In this document: in pieces, positions 53,568-61,688 of the stretch | How the letters are laid out: each line of letters opens with the position of its first letter | Numbering within the stretch: position 1 is the first letter of the stretch | Assembly (NCBI GenBank): GCA_963833235.1 | Contig: CAWHXG010000004.1 | Coordinates: forward strand, 248,001-312,000 | Source of the DNA: CAWHXG01 sp963833235 | GTDB lineage: Bacteria; Pseudomonadota; Alphaproteobacteria; Rhodobacterales; Rhodobacteraceae | Direction: 5' to 3' | Length of the DNA stretch: 64,000 nucleotides | Program-made: the position numbers and the translations under genes | The notes under the pieces: model-generated | What the model saw: the letters and a program-made list of their open reading frames with translations, nothing else | Databases searched by the model: none | Told to the model about the DNA's origin: nothing

Positions 53568-54455
53568 CTAGCCCGAGGCCTGGCTGCCGAGCGAGTGCTT
53601 GGCCCAGCTCGGGATGCGCGAATTCTGCAAGAGCGAGACCGTGGGCGCGTAGCGGCCGCCGAGGGCCAGGGTGGCGCGGCGGAGCATCTCTATCCCGTCT
53701 TCCGACTTCGCCGGCAGGGCCGCGGGCGAGATCGCCTCGCCGACCGTGACCCGGAAGGGCTGGCGGTGCTTGTTGAGCGTTTCGTGGAAAAGCGTGATGT
53801 CCCGCAGGGTCGGGTGGATCAGGTCGAAGAGGTAGAAGATCACCGAGTTGCGGGCGCGCACGTTGACCGGGATGATCGGCAGGTCGAACTTGCGGGCGAT
53901 CATCGCGGCAGAGGCCATCCAGGGCCGTTCGAACAGCTTCAGTCCGCGCCGCTTGGCGAGGCGCCCGGCGGGGAAGATCACGCCCAGCCGCCCTTCGTCG
54001 ACGGCGCGGCGGGTGTAGGCCATGGTTTCGCGGGTCTTGGCGTGGCTGCGCTTGTCGAGCCGCCATTCGACGGGGGCGATGAGCCGCTCCATCTGCGGCA
54101 GAACGCGCAGGATGTCGCTGTTGGCGTAGAAGAACGCGTCGTCGCGGACCTGAGCCAGAAGGGTGTTGAGGATGATCCCGTCGGCGATGCCGGTGGGGTG
54201 GTTGGCGACGATGAGCGCTGCGCCCTGACGGGGGATGTTGCCGAGGCCCGAGACCTCGACGTCGCGCGCGAGAAGCTGGCCCATGATCGTCATGATCTCG
54301 CCCATGGGCTTGTCGCGCAGGTGCTCGGCCAGGCGGATGGTGCGGTTGTAGCCCAGCATCCGGGTGAGTGCCACGCGCGACGGCGCGGACCAGGGATGTC
54401 CTGCATAGAGCCATGGCGCACGTTCGGCGATCAGGGGGTCGATTCTGTCTTTCAT
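53568..54455 (-). CDS. 1-acyl-sn-glycerol-3-phosphate acyltransferase family protein
   Basis: A 295-aa PlsC-fold acyltransferase. The active-site box is NHPTGIADGIIL (about residues 85-96); the first residue is N in place of the usual H of HxxxxD. Block II/III-like VIFPAGRLAKRRG, PIIPVNVRARNSVIFYLFDLI and the C-terminal SEDGIEMLRRATLALG follow. The altered first residue and alpha-helical N-terminus suggest a specialised membrane acyltransferase (for example for ornithine or hemolysin-type lipids), not necessarily PlsC itself. The ATG at 54453-54455 is used. Confidence 0.82.
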   Translation of the reverse strand: MKDRIDPLIAERAPWLYAGHPWSAPSRVALTRMLGYNRTIRLAEHLRDKPMGEIMTIMGQLLARDVEVSGLGNIPRQGAALIVANHPTGIADGIILNTLLAQVRDDAFFYANSDILRVLPQMERLIAPVEWRLDKRSHAKTRETMAYTRRAVDEGRLGVIFPAGRLAKRRGLKLFERPWMASAAMIARKFDLPIIPVNVRARNSVIFYLFDLIHPTLRDITLFHETLNKHRQPFRVTVGEAISPAALPAKSEDGIEMLRRATLALGGRYAPTVSLLQNSRIPSWAKHSLGSQASG

Positions 54456-54626
54456 GACGTCGCAAGACCATGGCAGTGCAAAGCTATCGTGACATCCATA
54501 GCGGCTTTGCGGGCGTGGGACAACGAAGGCCCCGCCGGTCGGCGGGGCCACGCTTGCGAGGGCCGGTGGCCCATGCCCATGCCCATACCCGCGGCGGCGG
54601 CGCCGGCCGCGGCCCGGCGCCGCATG

Positions 54627-55187
54627 TCAGGCGGCCGCGCGGGAATGGCGGCCTTCCTCGACCTCTTCGGCGATCTTGTCGACGAAAGCGGGCAGATCGT
54701 CGGGGTTGCGGCTGGTGATGATGCCGTTGTCGGTGGCGACGGCCTGGTCGACCCAGTTGCCGCCGGCGTTCGTCACGTCGGTCTTGATGGAGGGGTAGGA
54801 CGTGATCTCGCGGCCGCGCACGGCATCGGCTTCGACCAGCATCCAGGGCCCATGGCAGATGGCGGCGACGATCCGGCCCGAGGCGACGAATTCGCGCACG
54901 ATCTCGACGGCGCGGGCGTTGGTGCGCAGCACGTCGGGATTGATCTGGCCGCCGGGCAGGACGAGCGCATCGTAGTCGCCCGCGTCGACATCCTCGATGG
55001 CAAGGTCGTGGGAGGCGGTCCGGCCCCAGTCGTCGCCGTCCCAACCGCGGATGTCGCGGCCTTCGGGAGTGGCGAGATGGACGGTGGCGCCCCGCTCCGC
55101 GAGGTGCTTGCGGGGATAGTCCAGCTCCGACTGCTCGAAGCCGTCGGTGGCGAGGATGAGGATCTTGGCGTCGGTCATACGGGTCAT
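54627..55187 (-). CDS. DJ-1/PfpI family protein
   Basis: A 186-aa class-I glutamine-amidotransferase-like fold protein. It has the N-terminal KILILATDGFEQSELDYPRK, with a catalytic-site Glu, then LVLPGGQINPD and the nucleophile elbow AAICHGPWMLVEADAV (Cys about residue 108). It ends DLPAFVDKIAEEVEEG. The family includes chaperones, glyoxalases and intracellular proteases, so the precise activity is open. The ATG at 55185-55187 follows GGAG; a second ATG three codons on is also possible. Confidence 0.88.
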   Translation of the reverse strand: MTRMTDAKILILATDGFEQSELDYPRKHLAERGATVHLATPEGRDIRGWDGDDWGRTASHDLAIEDVDAGDYDALVLPGGQINPDVLRTNARAVEIVREFVASGRIVAAICHGPWMLVEADAVRGREITSYPSIKTDVTNAGGNWVDQAVATDNGIITSRNPDDLPAFVDKIAEEVEEGRHSRAAA

Positions 55188-55236
55188 GATCTGCTCCGTT
55201 TCGGTTGGTCCGTTCAGGCAGTGAAACACGGCCACG

Positions 55237-55304
55237 CGACGGCGGTTCCGCTCCGGCGGCACCCAGGGGGGAGGGCGGCGCGACGGCGGTTCCGCTCCGG
55301 CGGC
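55237..55304. repeat. Direct repeat of a 24-bp motif
   Basis: GCGACGGCGGTTCCGCTCCG plus CGG-G is present identically at 55237-55260 and 55281-55304, 44 bp apart. It lies in the gene-free stretch 55188-55834 between the PfpI gene and pepN. No other genes or RNAs were recognised in that stretch. Confidence 0.55.
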
Positions 55305-55576
55305 CTGGGGGCAGGGCGGCGGCGCGGCAGGGCGGCGGGCAGCGCCCCTGCCGGCGGGAAGCGGCCAGCGCCCGCACCGCCCCACCCACCCGCCCATGCG
55401 GCGCGGGCGCTGGCCGCCGGCATGGCGCAGGGGCGTGCGAACGGTTGCCCGAACGGCCTGGCGGCGCCTGTCGGGCGCGCGTCGTCGAGCGGACCGAAGG
55501 CGGGGGCGGCGTGGCCTGGAGGTGGCCCGGCTGCGGGTAGGGGCGGCGCGTGCTGCGCGGCGGCGGGCCGATCCGT

Positions 55577-55690
55577 GAGCCCGGAAGGACCGGCCGGCGC
55601 ACGCGCAAGGGAAAGAGCCCGGAAGGACCGGCCGGTGCGCGCCCAAGGGAAAGAGCCCGGCAGGACCGGCCGGCGCATGCCCAAGGAGGA
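55577..55690. repeat. Tandem 38-bp repeat, three units
   Basis: Three consecutive units begin GAGCCCGGAAGGACCGGCCGG and end CAAGGGAAA (55577, 55615, 55653), with a few substitutions and no spacers. They lie just downstream of pepN (minus strand). The high GC content keeps several frames open by chance. Confidence 0.65.
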
Positions 55691-55834
55691 TGGCGCCCGG
55701 ACGGGCCATGGCCCCGGCCTTGCGGCGGAGCCATCCGGCGCGGGCCCGACGCGGGAGCGCACGGCCCCGCGCCGGACGACGCCCGACGACGCCGGTCGAC
55801 GCGCGGCGTCAGGGGCGCAGCGCGGTCTTGGGCT

Positions 55835-58420
55835 TCAGCCGAGGATACGGGTCACCATCTCGGCGGTGTCGCGGGAGAGGCCCTCGGCCTGCCCGATCCG
55901 GCCGAGCTCCGCCCGCATCTGCGCCTGACGGTCCGCGTCGTAGCGGGCCCAGGTCTCGAAGGCCGTGCAGGTGCGCGCGGCTGTCTGCGGGTTGACCGGG
56001 TCGAGCCGCAGGATCCAGTCGGCGAGGAACGCGTAGCCGGCGCCGGAAGGATCGTGGAAGCCCGCCGCGTTGCCCGCCAGCGACCCGATCACGGCGCGGA
56101 AGCGGTTGGGCGTCTTCCAGGTGAAATCCTCGTGCTCGGTGAGCCGCCGCGCGGTGTCCACCGCCGCACCGGGGGCGGCGGCGGCGACCTGCAGGCCGAA
56201 CCACTTGTCGAGCACCAGCCGCTCCTGCCGCCAGCGGTCGTAGAACGTGGCAAGCTCGGGGTCGCCGTGGCCGTGGCGGACCAGTGGCGCCAGCGCGCCG
56301 AGCGACTGGGTCATGTTGTCGGCGACGGCGAACTGGGCGCGGGCGCGCTCGCCCTCGTCCCGGCGGGTGAGCAGGGCGAGCGCGGCGTTGGCGAGGCCCC
56401 GCTGCCCGGCGGCCTCGGCCCCCGGATCGTAGGGGCCGGGCACCTGCATCGCGTCATAGAGCCGGGCCAGCGTTTCCTCGCTGCCGCTGGCGATGGCGCC
56501 CGAGAACGACTCCAGCGCCTCGTGGATCGCCACCGGATCCGGCACCATCCCGGCGGCCTTGAGGGTGGCGGCCATGTCGTCGGGGCTGGGGCGCATGAGG
56601 CAGAGCGCCCGGAAGGCCGGGTCGGCGTCTTCGTCGTTCAGAAGGCTGTCGAGCGCCGAGAGATAGGCGTCGTCGGGCGCCGCGCCCTCGGCCAGCATGG
56701 CGACGAGGCTGGCCTTGGCGAGGCTGCGCCCGGCCTCCCAGCGGTTGAAGGGGTCGGTGTCGTGCGCCAGCAGCAGGGCGCGGGCCTTGGGGCCGGGCGT
56801 GTGATCGAGGATCACCGGTGCCGAGAAGCCGCGCAGGATCGAGGGCACGGGCCGGGCGGCGAGACCGGGGAACTCGAAGCTCTGCTCGCTCTCCGTCAGC
56901 TCCAGCACCCGGGTTCGCGCCACCTCCTCGCCGTTCTCGGCGATGAGGCCGACGGCGACGGGGATGACCAGCGGTTCGGGCGCGGGGAAGCCCGGAATGC
57001 GCGGCAGGTCCTGGCGGAGGGTCAGCGTGAAGGTTCCGGCCTCCCAGCTTTCGCGCACGGCGACGCGCGTCGTGCCGGGCTGGGCATACCAACGGGCGAA
57101 CTGCGCGAGATCCCGGCCGGTGGCATCCTGGAAGACGGCCAGCCAATCCTCGATGGTGCAGGCCTGCCCGTCGTGCCGGGCGAAGTAGAGCTCCAGCGCC
57201 TCGTAGTAGGCATTCTCGCCCACCAGCGTCTGCAGCATGCCGATCAGCTCGGCGCCCTTGTCGTAGACGGTGGCGGTGTAGAAGTTGTTGATCTCGACGA
57301 AGCTCTCGGGGCGGACGGGATGCGCCAGCGGCCCCGCATCCTCGCGGAACTGGCGGGCCCGCAGCGCCAGCACATCCTCGATGCGCTTGACGGGGGCGGA
57401 GCGGACGGAGGCGGTGAACTGCTGGTCGCGGAAAACGGTGAGCCCTTCTTTGAGGCAGAGCTGGAACCAGTCGCGGCAGGTGATGCGGTTACCTGTCCAG
57501 TTGTGGAAATACTCGTGGGCGATGATCGATTCGATGCGTTCGAAATCGGCGTCGGTGGCCGTGGCGGGGCTGGCGAGCACGGCGGCGGAGTTAAAGACGT
57601 TCAGCCCCTTGTTCTCCATCGCGCCGAAGTTGAAGTCGTCGACCGCGACGATGTTGAAGGCCTCCAGATCGTATTCGCGTCCATAGGTCTCCTCGTCCCA
57701 CCGCATGGAAAGCTTGAGGGAGGTCATGGCCCAGTCGCACTTGTCCTCGTCGCCCTCGCGGACCCAGACGGCGAGGTCCACGTCGTTGCCCGAGCAGGTC
57801 CGGACGCGGTCCTTGTGGGGGATGAGCTCTCCGGCGACGAGGGCGAAGAGATAGGCGGGTTTCGGCCAGGGGTCGCGCCATTCGGCCCAGCCGCGCCCCG
57901 CCCCGGTGCGGTTGCCGTTGGACAGAAGCACCGGGGCCTCGGATTCGATGCGCACGGTGAAGGGGGCCATCACGTCGGGGCGGTCGGGATAATAGGTGAT
58001 CCTCCGGAAGCCCTCGGGCTCGCACTGGGTGCAGTACATGCCGCGCGACATGTAGAGGCCTTCGAGCGCGGTGTTGGCCTCTGGCGAGATCTCCACCTCG
58101 GCCTCGAAGGTAAAGGGCGCATCGGGGACCATGCAGGTGAGGCCCTGGGGGGTGAGCGTGGGCTGGATGGGGGTGCCGTCGATGCTCGCGGAGATGAGGG
58201 TAAGCCCTTCGCCGTGCAGGAAGAAAGGGCCGGGGGCTTCCGGGTTGGGCACCATGCGCAGGGCGGAGAGGACGCGCGTCGCGGTGGGCGCGAGGCGGAA
58301 GGTCAGGTGCACGTCCTCCACAAGATGTGCGGGCGCGCGGTATTCGCTGAGGTGGATCGTCTGGTCGGGTGCGGCGGGAGCCGCGACGGGGCCGTCCTGG
58401 CCGGCATCGGCGCTGCGCAT
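55835..58420 (-). CDS. pepN: Aminopeptidase N (M1 family)
   Basis: An 861-aa zinc aminopeptidase, cytoplasmic by lack of a signal. The M1 N-terminal beta domain leads to GAMENKGLNVFNSAAVLA (exopeptidase motif). The zinc site is AHEYFHNWTGN (HExxH) followed 18 residues later by EGLTVFRDQQF (third ligand Glu). The remaining domains show the alphaproteobacterial PepN form, including the C-terminal LDPVNPQTAARTCTAFETW. It releases N-terminal residues from peptides and is full length for the family. Confidence 0.95.
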   Translation of the reverse strand: MRSADAGQDGPVAAPAAPDQTIHLSEYRAPAHLVEDVHLTFRLAPTATRVLSALRMVPNPEAPGPFFLHGEGLTLISASIDGTPIQPTLTPQGLTCMVPDAPFTFEAEVEISPEANTALEGLYMSRGMYCTQCEPEGFRRITYYPDRPDVMAPFTVRIESEAPVLLSNGNRTGAGRGWAEWRDPWPKPAYLFALVAGELIPHKDRVRTCSGNDVDLAVWVREGDEDKCDWAMTSLKLSMRWDEETYGREYDLEAFNIVAVDDFNFGAMENKGLNVFNSAAVLASPATATDADFERIESIIAHEYFHNWTGNRITCRDWFQLCLKEGLTVFRDQQFTASVRSAPVKRIEDVLALRARQFREDAGPLAHPVRPESFVEINNFYTATVYDKGAELIGMLQTLVGENAYYEALELYFARHDGQACTIEDWLAVFQDATGRDLAQFARWYAQPGTTRVAVRESWEAGTFTLTLRQDLPRIPGFPAPEPLVIPVAVGLIAENGEEVARTRVLELTESEQSFEFPGLAARPVPSILRGFSAPVILDHTPGPKARALLLAHDTDPFNRWEAGRSLAKASLVAMLAEGAAPDDAYLSALDSLLNDEDADPAFRALCLMRPSPDDMAATLKAAGMVPDPVAIHEALESFSGAIASGSEETLARLYDAMQVPGPYDPGAEAAGQRGLANAALALLTRRDEGERARAQFAVADNMTQSLGALAPLVRHGHGDPELATFYDRWRQERLVLDKWFGLQVAAAAPGAAVDTARRLTEHEDFTWKTPNRFRAVIGSLAGNAAGFHDPSGAGYAFLADWILRLDPVNPQTAARTCTAFETWARYDADRQAQMRAELGRIGQAEGLSRDTAEMVTRILG

Positions 58421-58535
58421 CTGGACCTCCGGGAAGCTTCTGGGGAACTCGTTCGCGAGGGCGGACGTTATGGGTCAAACCTGCGCGCGGCAACCGCTGC
58501 GGCTTCGGCCCGCCCTTCAGCCTCGAGGAACCGCC

Positions 58536-58736
58536 ATGTCAGCCCCCGATACCAACACCAAGAAACAGGCCGAACGTCACAAGCCCGCCCTGCTGGGCAT
58601 GGGCAGCGCCATCCTCTTCGCGCTGCTGCTTCTGCTGGGGCTGATCGTGTTCCTGTTCGCCACGGGCGGCGCGCCCGACAACGAGCAGCCGCAGGTGGAT
58701 GGACGCACCGGCGAAACGGAGGTCGTGCCTGAATAG
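58536..58736 (+). CDS. Small single-pass membrane protein, function unknown
   Basis: A 66-aa protein with a charged N-terminus (MSAPDTNTKKQAERHKPA), one strongly hydrophobic helix (about residues 23-43) and an acidic C-terminal tail (GGAPDNEQPQVDGRTGETE). No domain is recognised. Its basic N-terminus suggests an N-in orientation. It is 32 bp before a DUF2256 gene on the same strand and divergent from pepN. Confidence 0.65.
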   Translation: MSAPDTNTKKQAERHKPALLGMGSAILFALLLLLGLIVFLFATGGAPDNEQPQVDGRTGETEVVPE

Positions 58737-58768
58737 TGCGGGAAGACGCCTAGGGGGGAGAAGCCGGA

Positions 58769-58960
58769 ATGCCGAAGGGTGTTCAGAAGGTCGATCTGCC
58801 GACGAAGGTCTGCGTGATCTGCGGGCATCCCTTCGCCTGGCGGAAGAAGTGGGCGCGGGACTGGGACCATGTGCTCTACTGCTCGGAGCGGTGTCGGCGC
58901 GGCGCGCCGGCCTCGCGGCGGCTGTCGACCGTGGCCGAACCGCCTCGGGCCAGATACTGA
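58769..58960 (+). CDS. DUF2256 domain-containing protein
   Basis: A 63-aa protein matching DUF2256: TKVCVICGHPFAWRKKWARDWD (residues 12-33) and VLYCSERCRR, with four cysteines in CxxC-type pairs that could bind zinc. The family is widespread, often near photolyase or cryptochrome genes, but no such neighbour is seen here. Bases 58961-59117 hold nothing obvious. Confidence 0.85.
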   Translation: MPKGVQKVDLPTKVCVICGHPFAWRKKWARDWDHVLYCSERCRRGAPASRRLSTVAEPPRARY

Positions 58961-59117
58961 GCGAAGCCCGGAGGCTGCCTCTTCGAGGGGCAGATACCGC
59001 GAGGTAGACCGCGCTCGCGGGTGATGACCGCACGGGGCGTCTCGACGCGCAGGCGGTTTGGGGATACTCAGGGGCGTCGCCGTTCCCTTGTGCCCCTCAA
59101 CCTTTCAGGACGTCCCC

Positions 59118-59978
59118 GTGCCCATTCCGACCGCGCCGATCGGCGCCGACGCCTGCCCCGCCGCCGTGCCGGAGCCATCGGCTCGCGCCGACGGTGGCCC
59201 GGCGCGGCGCCCGATCATCGGGATCATCGGCAACAGCCACATGATCAACGACGAGTATCCCGCCTATGCGACGGGCGAGATCAACGTCTCGGCCGTGGCG
59301 GAGGTCGCGCAGGCGGTGCCGCTGATCGTGCCGCCCGATCCCAGATGGGTGGCGGCGGAAGACCTCATGGAGGTCTGTGCGGGGTTCCTGTTCACCGGCG
59401 GGCGGCCGAACGTGCACCCGGAGGAATACGGCGAGCCGGCGACCGAGGCGCATGGTGCCTTCGACCGGGCGCGCGATGCGGTGGTGTTGCGGCTGATCCG
59501 GGCCTGCGTGGCGCGCGGCCAGCCGATCTTCGGGGTCTGCCGTGGCTTTCAGGAGGTCGCGGTGGCCTTCGGCAGCACGCTCGATCCCGAGATCCGCGAC
59601 CTGCCCGGGCGCGACAACCACCGGATGCCCCCCGAGGGCACCCAGGAGGAACGCTTTGCCTTGCGCCACGACGTGAGCTTTGCCGAGGGCGGGGTGTTTC
59701 ACAGGCTGATGGGCGAGCGGGTGGTGCGGACCAACACGCTGCACGGACAGGGCCTGCGCGACCCCGGGCCGCGCATCGTGGTGGACGGCTGGGCGCCGGA
59801 CGGCACCGCCGAGGCGCTTTATGTGGAGGGCGCGCCGGGCTTCTCGCTTTCGGTGCAGTGGCACCCCGAATGGAACGCCGCGCGGGATCCCGTATCGAGG
59901 ACGCTTTTCGGCGCGTTCGGGGCCGCGGTGCGCGCCTGGGAGGCGGGCGCGCGCGTGCCGATGGCCCGTACGGCCTGA
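59118..59978 (+). CDS. Gamma-glutamyl-gamma-aminobutyrate hydrolase family protein (peptidase C26)
   Basis: A 286-aa PuuD-like class-I glutamine amidotransferase fold. Features are IGIIGNSHMINDEYPAY, FTGGRPNVHPEEYG, nucleophile PIFGVCRGFQEVAVAFGSTLDPEI (Cys about residue 144) and the catalytic His/Glu in SVQWHPEWN. The family cleaves gamma-glutamyl amides, for example in putrescine use. The start is a GTG at 59118 behind CAGGACG; an ATG at 59058 would add an atypical N-terminus. The substrate is unproven. Confidence 0.88.
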   Translation: MPIPTAPIGADACPAAVPEPSARADGGPARRPIIGIIGNSHMINDEYPAYATGEINVSAVAEVAQAVPLIVPPDPRWVAAEDLMEVCAGFLFTGGRPNVHPEEYGEPATEAHGAFDRARDAVVLRLIRACVARGQPIFGVCRGFQEVAVAFGSTLDPEIRDLPGRDNHRMPPEGTQEERFALRHDVSFAEGGVFHRLMGERVVRTNTLHGQGLRDPGPRIVVDGWAPDGTAEALYVEGAPGFSLSVQWHPEWNAARDPVSRTLFGAFGAAVRAWEAGARVPMARTA

Positions 59979-60151
59979 TTGCCGGGCCGCGAGCAGGGAC
60001 CTTTCGGAGCGAGGGGCCAGGCGGGCCGACGAGCGAGATGGCGACCCGGCCGACCCGATGCGGGCGCTGCGCCTTCGGACCAGCGGGACTTGCGGGGCGG
60101 CGAACCCCTTGCGATGACGCCCGGCAGGCGACCAAGGGAAGGCACCCGTCC

Positions 60152-60838
60152 ATGAAACGATCCGACATCAACCGCATCATGGCCGAGGCCGACGCGATGA
60201 TCCGCGGCCACGGGCACATCCTGCCGCCCTTCGCCTACTGGACGCCGCAGGAGATGCAGGCGCGGCAGGGCGATGCGACCGGGATCAGGGATGCCCGGCT
60301 GGGCTGGGACATCACCGATTACGGCGCCGGCGACTTCGCCGCGATGGGGCTTTTCCTCTTCACCACCCGCAACGGCCGGTTGAGCGACCTGAAGGGCGGC
60401 GGCGGCATGTGCTACGCCGAGAAGATCATGATCTCGCGCCAGGACCAGCTGAGCCCGATGCACCGGCATGTGGTGAAGGCCGAGGACATCATCAACCGCG
60501 GCGGGGCGACGCTGGCCATCGAGCTTTACGGCTCGGACGCCTTGGGCGGCTTCGACGACGGCGCGGGCGGCACCGTGTGGTGCGACGGACGCCGCCGTGA
60601 CTTCACGCCCGGCGAGGTTCTGCGCTTCGCGCCAGGCGAGAGCGTGACCCTGATGCCGGGGGACTGGCACGCCTTCTGGGGCGAGGGGGGCGACGTGCTG
60701 ATCGGCGAGGTCTCGACCGTCAACGACGACCTGGCGGACAACGTCTTCCGCGAGCCGATCGGCCGGTTTTCGGACATCGAGGAGGACGAGGCGCCGCGGC
60801 ACCTGCTGGTCTCCGATTACGACGCCTGGCTGGGGTGA
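60152..60838 (+). CDS. D-lyxose/D-mannose isomerase-like cupin protein
   Basis: A 228-aa single-domain cupin of the DUF1498 / D-lyxose ketol-isomerase family. Cupin metal-site signatures are YAEKIMISRQDQLSPMHRHVVKAED (His-rich, about residues 88-112) and TLMPGDWHAFWGEG (about residue 170). The family interconverts D-lyxose with D-xylulose and D-mannose with D-fructose. Whether this one acts on lyxose is inferred from the family only. The ATG at 60152 follows AAGGGAAGG. Confidence 0.85.
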   Translation: MKRSDINRIMAEADAMIRGHGHILPPFAYWTPQEMQARQGDATGIRDARLGWDITDYGAGDFAAMGLFLFTTRNGRLSDLKGGGGMCYAEKIMISRQDQLSPMHRHVVKAEDIINRGGATLAIELYGSDALGGFDDGAGGTVWCDGRRRDFTPGEVLRFAPGESVTLMPGDWHAFWGEGGDVLIGEVSTVNDDLADNVFREPIGRFSDIEEDEAPRHLLVSDYDAWLG

Positions 60839-60870
60839 AGGGGCCGCTGCGCGGCGAAGGATGCCTCCGG

Positions 60871-60899
60871 CGGGGATATTTGTGGAACATCGAAGGGGG
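60871..60899 (+). repeat. Dispersed intergenic repeat A, copy 2
   Basis: CGGGGATATTTGTGGAA followed by CATCGAAGGGGG, in the opposite orientation to the copy at 33678-33706. It lies just after the isomerase gene. CCTCCGG precedes it, giving a palindrome-like start. Confidence 0.6.
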
Positions 60900-61006
60900 G
60901 CGGCTTTTCTGAGCGGCTACGCATGAGCCTGGGCCCGAAGGGCGCGGCGGGGTTTCGGCCGGGGGCCCGGCAGGCCGCCTGGCCGATCGTCGGCGCGTGC
61001 GGCGGT

Positions 61007-61477
61007 TCAGTCGAGGCGCAGCTCCATGCGGAAGTTGGTGAGTGTGATGCCGTTCAGTTCGACCTGCTGTTCGGCCAGAAGCGTCCAGCCGTGACGCAAG
61101 AAGAAGGGGCGGGCGAGGTGGCTGGCCTCGGTCGTCAGAGGCGCGATGCTGCGGGCGCGGGCCTCGGCGACGATGGCGCCGAGGAGCGCCGCGGCGACGC
61201 CGGTGCCCCTGCTTTCGGGGCGCACGAAGGCGAGGTCGAGATGCCCGTCATGGCCGAGCGTCATGAAGCCGAGCGGCGGGCCGCCGGCCGCTTCGGCCAC
61301 CAGCGTGATCTGGTCGCCGAGGCGGGCGGGCCAGGCGGGGGGCAGGGCCGCGGCGCCCGCCCAGGCGGCGCGCTGCGCTGCGTCGTAATGCCCGGCGGCG
61401 CCGACGAGGACGGCCTGGCGGAAGATCCCGCGCAGGGCGACGGCATCCCGGGGATGGAAGGGGCGGACGTCGACCAT
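61007..61477 (-). CDS. GNAT family N-acetyltransferase
   Basis: A 156-aa acyl-CoA-dependent acetyltransferase. It has VRPFHPRDAVALRGIFRQAV at the N-terminus, beta-4 LDLAFVRPESRGTGVAAALLGAIV with the acetyl-CoA phosphate-binding RGTGVA, then ARPFFLRHGWTLLAEQQVEL. The C-terminal NFRMELRLD is typical of a small cytoplasmic member whose substrate is unknown. The ATG at 61475-61477 was chosen; an ATG at 61496-61498 is also in frame. Confidence 0.85.
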   Translation of the reverse strand: MVDVRPFHPRDAVALRGIFRQAVLVGAAGHYDAAQRAAWAGAAALPPAWPARLGDQITLVAEAAGGPPLGFMTLGHDGHLDLAFVRPESRGTGVAAALLGAIVAEARARSIAPLTTEASHLARPFFLRHGWTLLAEQQVELNGITLTNFRMELRLD

Positions 61478-61688
61478 CGGCGGCGCGTCTCCTGGCATGG
61501 TGCCGTGGCATCGGGCGGGCGGACGCTTTAGCGTGCCGGCGGGCCGTGGGCCAGCCCCCGGGCGCCGGCGCGGCGGCCCGCCACCGACTTGCGGCAATCG
61601 TGCGGGCGGTGTTACCTCGCGCGGAGGCGATATTCCCTCCGGTTCCGCCATGGGCGACGGCCGGGGACAGCGACGAGAGGGCACCAGC

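Noticed and set aside
55550..58732. Plus-strand open frame of over 1000 codons opposite pepN
   Set aside because: pepN on the minus strand is complete with its zinc site and GAMEN motif; the opposite frame has no recognisable features.
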